Shown piece by piece: positions 17,584-25,596 of a DNA stretch of 64,000 nt; within the stretch, counting starts at the first letter, position 1, and the number at the start of each line of letters is the position of its first letter. This stretch comes from Paenibacillus durus. Lineage in GTDB: Bacteria; Bacillota; Bacilli; Paenibacillales; Paenibacillaceae. The position numbers were made by a program, and so were the translations under genes. The stretch is from positions 1,550,001 to 1,614,000 of the forward strand of contig NZ_CP009288.1 of NCBI RefSeq assembly GCF_000756615.1. The letters run 5' to 3'. The notes beneath the pieces were generated by a model. It saw only the letters and a program-made list of their open reading frames with translations, had not been told where the DNA came from and ran no database searches.

Positions 17584-18426
17584 ATGGAACAACGACTGCG
17601 ACCCAAACGGCCCTTTTCGGCTCAGATCCACCGCCTGGTGCTCTTGCTGCTGCTTGTAATCAACATCTATCCTCTGCTGTGGATGGTTCTCAATTCGCTG
17701 AAAACCGAACAGGAGCTGACCATGAATCCGTTCGGAATAGCCCGGCAGCCGGTATGGAGCAATTATATTGAAGCCTGGAAGGTAGCAAAGCTGGGTCCGT
17801 ATTTGATCAACAGTATTATCGTTACGCTGTCTGCGGTAGTGCTTACACTGCTGGTCGGAGCCTTGGCCGCATTCTTTCTAAGCCGGTTTGAATTCAAATC
17901 CAAAGGCTTTCTGCTCGTCTATTTCACTTTTGGCATGCTGATCCCGATCCATGCGACGCTCGTTCCCTTGTTCATTGAAATGCGCAGTCTGAATTTGATG
18001 GATAACCGGCTCACCCTGCTGCTGCCCTATACCGCTTTCAATCTCCCGATCACGATATTTATCCTGGCCGGTTTCATGAATGCCTTTCCGAAGGAAGTGG
18101 AGGAGGCTGGGATCATGGATGGATGCAGCGTAATGGGCATTTTCGGGCGGCTGATTCTTCCTATGCTGACACCTGCGCTGGCGACAGCCTTCATCATTAA
18201 TTTCCTGAATAACTGGAACGAATTTTCCTTCGCGCTGGTGCTGATTACCGATGGAGCCTTAAAGACGCTTCCGCTTGGCCTGGCCAACTTTGCCGGTCAG
18301 TACAACCGCAGCTATACGCTGCAAATGGCGGGATTAACCATCGTTCTAGTGCCCACGCTCCTCTTCTATCTCTCTGTGCAAAAATATCTGACCGCCGGGA
18401 TGACCGCGGGAGCGGTTAAAGGATGA
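17584..18426 (+). CDS. ABC transporter permease (CUT1, MalG-like)
   Basis: Second membrane subunit, 280 residues with six predicted helices. Typical MalG-branch features are YPLLWMVLNSLKTEQEL in the first periplasmic turn, the EAA loop EVEEAGIMDGCSVMGIFGRLILP and the hydrophilic end LTAGMTAGAVKG. It starts ten bases after the previous permease, and the nucleoside hydrolase begins seven bases after its stop. All four genes therefore look like one transcript. Confidence 0.9.
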   Translation: MEQRLRPKRPFSAQIHRLVLLLLLVINIYPLLWMVLNSLKTEQELTMNPFGIARQPVWSNYIEAWKVAKLGPYLINSIIVTLSAVVLTLLVGALAAFFLSRFEFKSKGFLLVYFTFGMLIPIHATLVPLFIEMRSLNLMDNRLTLLLPYTAFNLPITIFILAGFMNAFPKEVEEAGIMDGCSVMGIFGRLILPMLTPALATAFIINFLNNWNEFSFALVLITDGALKTLPLGLANFAGQYNRSYTLQMAGLTIVLVPTLLFYLSVQKYLTAGMTAGAVKG

Positions 18427-18433
18427 CGGAATA

Positions 18434-19363
18434 ATGAAGCGAAAAATAATTATCGATTGCGATCCGGGCCATGACGACGCGATAGCGATCTTGGTCGCTG
18501 CCGCGCATCCCGGTCTGGAGCTGCTCGCGATAACTACAGTAGCCGGCAACGCGGAACTGGGGAAGACAACGCTTAATGCGCTCAAGGTATGCGAAATTGC
18601 GAAACTAAGTGGGGTGCCGGTCGCCCGGGGCGCGGGCCGTCCGCTGGTGAGGGATAGGGAAGCCGCTTCGGAAATTCATGGTGACTCCGGGATGGACGGT
18701 CCCATTCTGCCTGATCCATTGCTTCGGGAGACGGAAGAGCATGCCGTTGATTTGATCATCCGAATGCTGATGGAGTCGGGCGGCGATATTACTCTCGTTC
18801 CTGTGGGGCCGTTGACCAATATTGCCATGGCGATCCGCAGGGAGCCGCGCATTGTTCCTAAAATTCAGGAAATCGTCCTGATGGGCGGCGGAACGTTCGG
18901 GAATTGGACACCGGCTGCGGAGTTCAATATTTGGGCCGATGCGGAAGCCGCTCAGGTGGTGTTCGGCAGCGGCGCTCCGGTTACGATGATCGGACTGGAT
19001 GCCACTCATCAGGCGCTGGCGACTCCGGAGATTAACGAACGGATCATGGCAATCGCTAACCCGGTCGCCGGATTCGTCGGGGAGCTGCTCACCTTTTTCG
19101 GAAAGACCTATAAGGAATTCTTCGATTTCGATGCTCCGCCCGTACATGATGTGTGCAGCGTCGTTTACTGTATCGATCCGTCGGTGTTTGACTGCCGCTT
19201 CCTGAACGTAACCGTTGAGACCAGAGGCGAGCTGAGCTACGGCATGACGCTGGTCGATATTCACGGTGTGACGGGCAGGCCGCCCAATGCCACGGTTGCG
19301 CTCGGCCTTGATCACGGGAGGCTGTGGGACATCATTATTGGCGCGCTAAGTCGCTACAAATAG
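18434..19363 (+). CDS. Nucleoside hydrolase (IunH/RihA-like)
   Basis: Cytoplasmic enzyme splitting the N-glycosidic bond of ribonucleosides to free base and ribose, 309 residues as usual for the family. The calcium-binding and catalytic motif DCDPGHDDA is at 8-16. Further conserved blocks are TTVAGN, the loop LVPVGPLTNIAMA, VLMGGG and the C-terminal His in PPVHDVC. It is the last gene of the importer cluster, which suggests that the imported compound is a nucleoside. Base preference cannot be read. The upstream ribosome binding site is weak, consistent with translational coupling. Confidence 0.93.
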   Translation: MKRKIIIDCDPGHDDAIAILVAAAHPGLELLAITTVAGNAELGKTTLNALKVCEIAKLSGVPVARGAGRPLVRDREAASEIHGDSGMDGPILPDPLLRETEEHAVDLIIRMLMESGGDITLVPVGPLTNIAMAIRREPRIVPKIQEIVLMGGGTFGNWTPAAEFNIWADAEAAQVVFGSGAPVTMIGLDATHQALATPEINERIMAIANPVAGFVGELLTFFGKTYKEFFDFDAPPVHDVCSVVYCIDPSVFDCRFLNVTVETRGELSYGMTLVDIHGVTGRPPNATVALGLDHGRLWDIIIGALSRYK

Positions 19364-19513
19364 AAGGGATTCCGTGCCGCGAATGAATTGAATTGAACAC
19401 TCCCCTCCCTTCACGGATGCTTTGAGGAAGGGGATTCTTGGGTAATCCCTTCTACCGAAGAGAAGTTTACCAAGCTAGCCCTGCCGTTCCGGCAGTTTGT
19501 GTATACTTTACAC

Positions 19514-20826
19514 CTCAACTTTCTCAGAGCGAAAATTGGTTTGGTTTCAAGCCAGGCCTGGATTTAAGGCCGGATAAGTACAATTCTTGCCAACATAGAA
19601 AAACACCGCTTCCTTTGGTAGAGTGAGAGTGACGAACAATCACAAACCACAGAAGAGGTGTCCCTTCCATGATAAAACAAAATGTACCCTTTGAACAACT
19701 GCCTGCTGAACTAAAGCCTGCTTTTCAAGAACTCGGTGTCCTGAAATTTCTGCGACAAGCCGGATTTCGCAAATCGTTCGGCTATTCCTGCTCACAGCTG
19801 TTTCAACTGGTGTTTGTCCTACTCTTTCACCAGAAAAACTGGTTTCGCCTGCTCGAGAGCGCCAAAGGCGAATCCTTTCCAGGCAAAGATACGGTCTACC
19901 GCTTTCTCAATCATAGCGGATACGCCTGGCGGCGCTTCTTGTCTTTGCTCAGCAGTGACACTGTGCAGCGGGTCGAAGCCCTGACTTCTCTCACCCGAAC
20001 CTCCGTGTTCATCGTGGACGATTCCATGTTTGAGCGCAACCGCAGCAAAGCCGTGGAACTTCTGGCGCGCTTCAAGGATCATGCCACAGGCGCGTACTAT
20101 AAAGGCTTTCGCATGCTGACCTTGGGCTGGTCGGACAGCCATACGTTTCTCCCCTTGGACTTTGCCTTATTGAGTTCCGTGAAAGCAGGTTTGACCAGCG
20201 TGAATCCCGACATCGACAAGCGTTCGTGCGGCTACAAACGCCGGAAAGAGGCTTTGCTCAGTGCCCCACAGGTGGTTCCCGAGCTACTGGACCGCGCCAT
20301 CGCTTCCGGGGTTTCGGCCGCTTACGTCCTGATGGACAGTTGGTTTACTCATGCGCCCCTGATTGGGCGGATTGTGGACTGGGGCCTTCATGTCATTGGC
20401 ATGGTGAAAAACGACAACAAGCGCTACCTCGTCCAGGGTCATCGAGTGGATCTCAAAGGTTTGTACCGGGCTGCCCTACGTGTCCAGGGGACCCATCGGC
20501 ATCTGTTACGTCAGATTACACAGAGCTCGTTCCCGGCATTCCCGTTGTCGTGATCTTTGTCCGCCCTCGCTCCAAGAAAAACGAGTGGCTCGCCATTTTA
20601 TTGACCGATCGGACGCTGAGCGCTCCTGAAATCATCCAGACGTATGGCCTTCGTTGGGACATCGAGGTCTTCTTCAAGTGCACCAAGTCCTTGCTGCGAC
20701 TGCAAAAAGAGTTTCAGGGCCGCTCCTACGATCTGCTCATTAGCCATACGACGATTGTCTTTTCCCGCTATATTCTGCTGGCCTGTCAACATCGGCAAAG
20801 TACCGATCAACGGACACTATTAGTAG
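19514..20826 (+). mobile_element. IS4-family element remnant A (right end missing)
   Basis: The left terminal repeat CTCAACTTTCTCAGAGC (19514-19530) corresponds to the ends of remnant B. A transposase frame follows from 19669 but is frameshifted, and homology stops after STDQRTL near 20820. The expected last part of the gene and the right terminal repeat are absent. The element is therefore a truncated, immobile copy. It differs in sequence from remnant B, so the two arrived independently. Confidence 0.8.
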
Positions 20827-20852
20827 CGAAGTCAGAACCTTCAGATATCTGA
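19669..20852 (+). pseudogene. IS4-family transposase, frameshifted and 3'-truncated
   Basis: DDE transposase remnant. The first frame (19669 to about 20510) carries the N-terminal domain, the first catalytic Asp in VFIVDDSMFERNRSK and the second in YVLMDSWFTHAPL. After a shift of -1 type near 20510-20525 the other frame continues with ELVPGIPVVVIFV, then KKNEWLAIL and the catalytic Glu block GLRWDIEVFFK. The protein ends early in an unrelated tail (LLVAKSEPSDI). I see no slippery heptamer at the break, so programmed frameshifting is unlikely. Confidence 0.85.
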
Positions 20853-20870
20853 GGGCTCTGGCTTCTTTTT
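20828..20870 (+). terminator. Terminator-like hairpin at the broken end of IS remnant A
   Basis: A 17-base imperfect stem (20828-20844 with 20849-20865) with a four-base loop is followed by TTTTT. It abuts the point where IS homology is lost, so it may belong to a gene that was deleted with the IS right end. Confidence 0.65.
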
Positions 20871-21190
20871 GGTTATATGGTCTGTGGGTGAAGCGGGTTG
20901 GTACCTTTGCAGATGGGTTCCGTATTAAAGCAAGGGAATGTTGCGGTACAGGCAGCAGCGCCGCCGGCAGACGGCCTGTGAGCGGACTGTTGCCTTTTCA
21001 TAACCTTATTAGAAAATGTACTAAGTTTAACGCTCTCAGACGACCTCTAGCAGGTGCTGTAGGCTCATTCTTTCCTAATACTAACAAATGTACCTACAGC
21101 TGATTAAAAATGTTCCTTGATCTGTCTGTGTGGCTCTGAAGTAAAGTGTATTTGATGAGACTGATGCACAACATTATATATTTTTGTGCA
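20871..21190 (+). other. Non-coding region between IS remnant A and the secreted-protein gene
   Basis: About 320 bases without a credible gene. It contains an inverted repeat, GCTGTAGG (21056-21063) with CCTACAGC (21093-21100), in a block that looks like an interspersed genomic repeat. A short ORF here shows no domain features and is not called. Confidence 0.45.
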
Positions 21191-21219
21191 TAAAAAAGCC
21201 CCCGGGAATCGGGAGCTTT
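21191..21219 (-). terminator. Terminator of the secreted-protein gene
   Basis: On the reverse strand a nine-base stem with one mismatch (AAGCTCCCG with CGGGGGCTT) is followed by six T. Confidence 0.75.
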
Positions 21220-21238
21220 CTCAACAGCAAAACTTGAA

Positions 21239-21751
21239 TTAATTTGTAACATCGGAAATGGATGAACCAGTTTTTCCAAAAAATTCTCCATTAACGTTAC
21301 TACCGCCACCACTCCATTGAAGCGTATAGTCTCCAGCACGCATGCCTTGTTCGAAACCTTCTTCAAAATTCTTCCATGTTAGAGATCCGCTTCCAGCAAT
21401 TACTCTAGAAAAATATACCATTCTAGTAGAATTGTGTGTTAAACTAACAGTAACTGATTGGTTACTATAGTTTTTCATTAAAAGTTTAATATGACCATAT
21501 CCCGCATTTATAGTAAAGTATTTTGGTACAACTGAGCCTCCCGTTACGGTATCGCCAATAGGGTTGGAAGTATCAATAACAGATGGGGTTATCAAGTGAC
21601 CTTCGATAAAAGGATTACTAATGGGACTTTCTATTGCACTAGATTCAGGAATTACATTCTCCTGAGTTGTACTTGGTGAAGCAAAAGCAGTCATCGCTGT
21701 TGTTGCCATAGCTAAAGATAATGTCGCAAAAAAAGCACTTTTTTTCTTCAT
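21239..21751 (-). CDS. Secreted protein of unknown function
   Basis: A 170-residue exported protein in an AT-rich stretch between two IS remnants. The N-terminus is a clear Sec signal (MKKKSAFF, hydrophobic core to about residue 22, AFA then SPST as the likely cleavage site). The mature part begins with a Ser/Thr/Pro-rich region and ends in a beta-rich domain (about 80-165) with SVTVSLTHNSTRMVYFSRV and GDYTLQWSGGGSNVNGEFF. I do not recognise the family. GGAGGAATT before the ATG is a strong ribosome binding site and a terminator follows, so it looks expressed. Confidence 0.8.
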   Translation of the reverse strand: MKKKSAFFATLSLAMATTAMTAFASPSTTQENVIPESSAIESPISNPFIEGHLITPSVIDTSNPIGDTVTGGSVVPKYFTINAGYGHIKLLMKNYSNQSVTVSLTHNSTRMVYFSRVIAGSGSLTWKNFEEGFEQGMRAGDYTLQWSGGGSNVNGEFFGKTGSSISDVTN

Positions 21752-21853
21752 AAAATTAATTCCTCCCTCATTTTCTTTATTATGTATTAATTATTTAATA
21801 ATGTATTAAGTATACATCTTTAGTGAAATATTGTAAAATATTTAATATAATTT

Positions 21854-22866
21854 ACTCAACTTTCTCACCTTAGTTATCAGTTGAATCCCTTGGGGCTGTA
21901 AGAAGAATTCAATGTATTTATCCCTTATCGATAAAAAACACCTTGCTTGTTTGGTATCATGGAAGTGTCGAGCAACCATGCCAACAAGAACGGTGCGTAA
22001 CTCTTATGTTACACAACGTTCCCCGTCTGAACAGTCTCGCATTTCCAAACTTTTTGTCACTCTTCAAATCGGGAAATCCTTACGAAATGCGGGAATTTCC
22101 AAGTCGTTTGGCCTTTCCAGTCTCGCAGTCTTTCAAATCGTCTTCTCTCTGGTCTTCGAGGGGAAAAACTGGTTTCGCATGCTTGAAAGCCAGCGCGGAG
22201 CGAATCTTCCCGGCAAAGATGTCGTCTACCGTTTTTTGAATCAAGCTTCTTATGCTTGGCGGCGCTTTTTGCAGACGCTCAGTCTTCGCATCGTGCGCCA
22301 TTTCGAATCGCTCATTTCATCGAATCGGGTACGGGTGTTCATCGTCGACGATTCCGTTCTGAGCCGAACCGGAGTAAAAAGGCAGAACTACTGGCACGGG
22401 TGTTTGACCATCCCACAACGGGAATGGCTTGCCATTTTAAGTACGGACGTAACTCTGGATGACGCTGAAATCGTACGAATCTACGGGATGGGCTGGAGTA
22501 TAGAGACCTTTTTTAAAGTCACCAAAAGCTATTTGAAACTGGGAACGGAATTTCAAGGCCGTTCCTTTGACCAACTCCTTAGCCATACGACGATTGTGTT
22601 CAGTCGATATTTGGCGTTGGAATACGAACGGCGTCAATCCAGTGAGATCGGACGCTCGGAGGACTCCTTTTTCTTTTTGCCGATGAGGTCCGCGATCTGG
22701 ACTTCCAGACCGCACTTCAGCAATTGATGACTTTATTTCTCGAAATGTCCCAAGCCACAACCAAGAAGAACAAAGCGGCCGTTTTTTTTCAACTCCAGGA
22801 TTGGATCTCCAGTTTACCTATCTATATCAAGGGTTTGTTTAAAGATTTGTGCTGTGAAAGTTGAGT
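21854..22866 (+). mobile_element. IS4-family element remnant B, internally deleted, both ends present
   Basis: Both terminal repeats are kept: ACTCAACTTTCTCA at 21854-21867 and, inverted, TGTGAAAGTTGAGT at 22853-22866. The element is only about 1.0 kb because the middle of the transposase gene is gone. Terminal repeats plus lost transposase make it a candidate non-autonomous element that a related transposase could still mobilise. No clear target-site duplication is seen in the AT-rich flanks. Confidence 0.8.
22006..22864 (+). pseudogene. IS4-family transposase, multiply frameshifted with central deletion
   Basis: Pieces of one transposase lie in different frames. MLHNVPRLNSLAFPNFLSLFK starts at 22006. 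After a shift the protein continues IGKSLRNAGISKSFGLSS through the first catalytic Asp (VFIVDDSVLSR). A further shift gives NRSKKAELLARVFDHPTTG. A deletion of the central catalytic region then joins to EWLAILSTDVTLDDAEIV and the Glu block GWSIETFFKVTKSY. A last shift yields the C-terminus ending at TGA 22862-22864, inside the right terminal repeat. Confidence 0.82.
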
Positions 22867-22974
22867 TAATTATTAGTTTAATTGGGAGAAAAAGATAAGT
22901 CTATAAATTTCCAAAAATATATATTAGTCTTAGATATACCGGCCAGTGAACTAAGCTCTATGGGGAGGTACATT

Positions 22975-23955
22975 ATGGTAAGTGAAGCAGTATTGAAAAG
23001 AGCGTCAGAATCCTTTCAATTCGATTTGGGAACCTTAATCTTGATTAGTAACTCAACGAATGAAGTATACCAGTTCACTAAAAACAATCAGCCTCATATC
23101 TTACGGTTATCTCAGCGGCCCTCAGCTTATATTGAAAAAATAAAAGCAGAAGTGGAGTGGGTCTCCTACTTAGCTAACAATGGAGTACATGTTTCGTTAC
23201 CTATTAAGAGCTATGATGGTCAGTTAACCGTTATTTATAATGAGTCTGATCAGAGTATCATTGCTACTTCATTCGAGATGGCAACAGGGCGATTTTTTGA
23301 AAAAGACCAGCCGCATATGTGGGGAACGGCTATATTCCATAAGTGGGGAGAAACGATGGGGCAAATGCATCGACTCTCAAAATCATATGATGTTATAGGT
23401 GTAAAACGGAATGATTGGGCAATCTGGAGAATAGAAAATCCTTGGTTACAGCAAGGTAATTATCAGGTGATTCTTGAGAAGTTGAGATCGCTCGAACAGT
23501 CCATCGCTTCACTTCCTCGAGATAGCAATGCGTATGGATTGATTCATAATGATTTTCATCCTTATAATTTTTATATAGATAACGGAGACATCACGGTTTT
23601 TGACTTTGATGATAGCCTATATGGTTGGTTTGCCTTGGACATTGCAATTGCAGCATCTCATGCCTGTTGGTGGGGCTCCCCAGCCCATGATCGAAAATCA
23701 AAAAATGAGTTCTCTAAGCGCTTCCTGAATGATTTCTTAACAGGATACTTCAAGCATAATGACCTCGATAAATACTGGTTGCAGCAGATTCCGATGTTTA
23801 TGAACTACCGAAATATATGCTCATTTTTCTGGTGGCTTAATAATTGGGACGGGGATGAAAGTCGTCTCTCGGAATTTCAGCAGAAAGCAGTAAAAGATGC
23901 GGTAAAACTTATTCAATCGGGTCAGTGTTTTGACGGTTGCGACATACAAATCTAA
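22975..23955 (+). CDS. Phosphotransferase-family kinase (APH/SrkA-like)
   Basis: A 326-residue small-molecule kinase with the aminoglycoside-phosphotransferase fold. The nucleotide-binding lobe contains NEVYQF and PHILRLSQR. The catalytic loop is LIHNDFHPYNFYI and the metal-binding Asp follows in ITVFDFDDS. ATG 22975 is preferred because GGGGAGG lies at 22962-22968; the frame is open further upstream. It is AT-richer than the flanking chromosome and begins just after IS remnant B, suggesting acquisition. The substrate could be an amino sugar, a small metabolite or an antibiotic; resistance is not demonstrated by the sequence. Confidence 0.85.
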   Translation: MVSEAVLKRASESFQFDLGTLILISNSTNEVYQFTKNNQPHILRLSQRPSAYIEKIKAEVEWVSYLANNGVHVSLPIKSYDGQLTVIYNESDQSIIATSFEMATGRFFEKDQPHMWGTAIFHKWGETMGQMHRLSKSYDVIGVKRNDWAIWRIENPWLQQGNYQVILEKLRSLEQSIASLPRDSNAYGLIHNDFHPYNFYIDNGDITVFDFDDSLYGWFALDIAIAASHACWWGSPAHDRKSKNEFSKRFLNDFLTGYFKHNDLDKYWLQQIPMFMNYRNICSFFWWLNNWDGDESRLSEFQQKAVKDAVKLIQSGQCFDGCDIQI

Positions 23956-23983
23956 CGTCGTTACGGAGAACGATAGTTCAATA

Positions 23984-24031
23984 AAACAGCGGCAGACTAG
24001 GACTTTATTTCGTCCATGACTGCCGCTGTTT
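23984..24031. terminator. Bidirectional terminator
   Basis: Perfect 12-base arms AAACAGCGGCAG (23984-23995) and CTGCCGCTGTTT (24020-24031), with further pairing inside, lie between convergent genes. Confidence 0.85.
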
Positions 24032-24094
24032 CGATTTTGGGGAGGAGTGCCCTCCTTCAGAGAGGACGGCGCAGGCGTTTCTTCTTTAGCGGCC

Positions 24095-24862
24095 CTAATT
24101 CATCGTCATGCCGCCCGTCACATTGATCGCCTGTCCGGTCATGTACGAGGCAAGCGGGCTGGCCAGAAAAAGCACAACGTTCGCGACATCCTCCGGCTGC
24201 GCCGTCCGGCCCAGCGGCACCTGTGAACAGTCCTCGGCAAGAATGTCCTCCGGCGTCATCCCGCGCAGCTGTGCGCCTTCCACGCGTTCGCGGCGCTTCA
24301 TGTCGGTCTCGACAATGCCCGGACAAACCGCATTCACCAGAATCTGCTCGCGGGCAAGCTCCAGAGCCATAACCTTCGTAAATCCAAGCACGGCATGCTT
24401 GGAAGCGACATATCCGCCCATGCAGCGGTAACCGTTCTTGCCGGCCTGCGAGGCGATATTGATGATGCGTCCGCCGCCGCCCTGCCGGAGCATTTGCCTC
24501 GCTCCCGCCTGGGAGACAAGATAGACGCCTTTGGCGTTGACGTCCATGACCTTGTCCCAATCGCCTTCCTTGATGTCCACTGCAAAATCCATCGTTGAAA
24601 TGCCGCTGTTGTTCACCACGAAATCGATTCTGCCGAATGTCTCCACAGCAAAGCTGATCAGTTTATCTGCGTCCTCCGCGCGAGTAACGTCGCAGCGGAT
24701 AACCGCCAGACTGTCACTGATGATTTCCTTCCATTCACACGCGATATCTCCGATAACGACATTGGCGCCCGCCTTCAGGAACAGATCCGCAATGCCTTTG
24801 CCGATACCGGACAGACCTCCGGTAATGACCAGCGTCTTGCCGGTCAAATCGATTGTCAGCAT
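24095..24862 (-). CDS. Short-chain dehydrogenase/reductase
   Basis: A 255-residue classical SDR. The cofactor motif TGGLSGIG is at 14-21 and NNSG at 84-87. The catalytic triad is Ser138, Tyr151 and Lys155 (YVASK). The C-terminal NVTGGMTMN is typical. The Asp39 region (VVIGDI) after the second strand favours NAD(H) over NADP(H). It starts 16 bases after luxS on the same strand and probably shares its transcript, but there is no obvious biochemical link to autoinducer-2 production. Substrate unknown. Confidence 0.92.
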   Translation of the reverse strand: MLTIDLTGKTLVITGGLSGIGKGIADLFLKAGANVVIGDIACEWKEIISDSLAVIRCDVTRAEDADKLISFAVETFGRIDFVVNNSGISTMDFAVDIKEGDWDKVMDVNAKGVYLVSQAGARQMLRQGGGGRIINIASQAGKNGYRCMGGYVASKHAVLGFTKVMALELAREQILVNAVCPGIVETDMKRRERVEGAQLRGMTPEDILAEDCSQVPLGRTAQPEDVANVVLFLASPLASYMTGQAINVTGGMTMN

Positions 24863-24878
24863 CGTTCTTTACCGCTCT

Positions 24879-25337
24879 TTAACGGCGCGTGAAGGGATCG
24901 TCGCTAATGCCCGCCTCAAGCACAAGCTTCGCATATTCCTTCGCACTGAACAGGGAATGATCCTTGTAGTTGCCGCATTCCAGAGCGCTGACCGCAGGTA
25001 CGGTCTCTGTTTCCAGAACCTTGCGCAGCACTTTGGTCAGCGCCGCCGCTACCGCAGATGGCTCATGCTCGTCCCAGATAATCAGATAGAAGCCGGTGCG
25101 GCATCCCATAGGCGAAATATCAATGATTCCGGGCAGCTCATCGCGCAAGTAAGTTGCCAGCAAATGCTCCAGTGTATGAAGGGCAGCGGTCGGCAGCGCG
25201 TCGGTATTGGGTTGAAGCAGTCTCAGATCGTATTTTTGAACAATACTGCCTGCTGCGTTTCGTTCTGTTCCGGCAACCCGTACATAAGGCGCCTTGACTT
25301 TCGTATGATCCAATTGAAAACTTTCGACTTTAGCCAT
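24879..25337 (-). CDS. luxS: S-ribosylhomocysteine lyase
   Basis: Cleaves S-ribosylhomocysteine to homocysteine and DPD, the precursor of autoinducer-2, in the activated methyl cycle. The iron/zinc ligands are His54 and His58 (HTLEH) and Cys121 (LECGNYKDH), with the catalytic Cys79 in MGCRTGFYL. The 152-residue length is normal. The start at 25337 follows GGAAGGAAGAG; a longer frame starting eight codons earlier lacks support. It is divergent from the methionine importer and near mtnN, which makes its substrate, so the window holds both steps of SAH recycling. Confidence 0.96.
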   Translation of the reverse strand: MAKVESFQLDHTKVKAPYVRVAGTERNAAGSIVQKYDLRLLQPNTDALPTAALHTLEHLLATYLRDELPGIIDISPMGCRTGFYLIIWDEHEPSAVAAALTKVLRKVLETETVPAVSALECGNYKDHSLFSAKEYAKLVLEAGISDDPFTRR

Positions 25338-25478
25338 GAGTCTCTTCCTTCCACTTGTCAAATCTAGTTTCTCCTGCGCTTATTTCAAAGTAGCATACTC
25401 GGAATTTAAAGTAAACTAGTATTTCATATTTCATCCAATGAATAAATAAAAAATAGATAATCCCAGTGTTATAACGTA

Positions 25479-25507
25479 TTGACAGCCATAAAGATGCATA
25501 CTATCAT
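25479..25507 (+). promoter_or_regulatory. Sigma-A promoter of the metQ operon
   Basis: A perfect -35 TTGACA (25479-25484) and -10 TATCAT (25502-25507) are separated by 17 bases, about 85 bases before metQ. No S-box or T-box fold was recognised in the short leader. Confidence 0.65.
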
Positions 25508-25596
25508 GAAAAACAAATAAATCCGATTGATTTAATTGGTTAAATGAGATAATCGGAGAAATCTATTGGATGGATATTTAAGGGGGAAGAATGTTA

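Noticed and set aside
19438..19626. Small ORF of 62 codons before IS remnant A
   Set aside because: It crosses the IS left terminal repeat and has no ribosome binding site or domain pattern.
20500..20530. Programmed -1 frameshift in the IS4 transposase
   Set aside because: There is no slippery heptamer or strong downstream hairpin, IS4 elements do not normally use one, and the element is also truncated.
25380..25596. Possible S-box or T-box before metQ
   Set aside because: The leader after the predicted promoter is only about 80 bases and shows no S-box core helices or T-box sequence.
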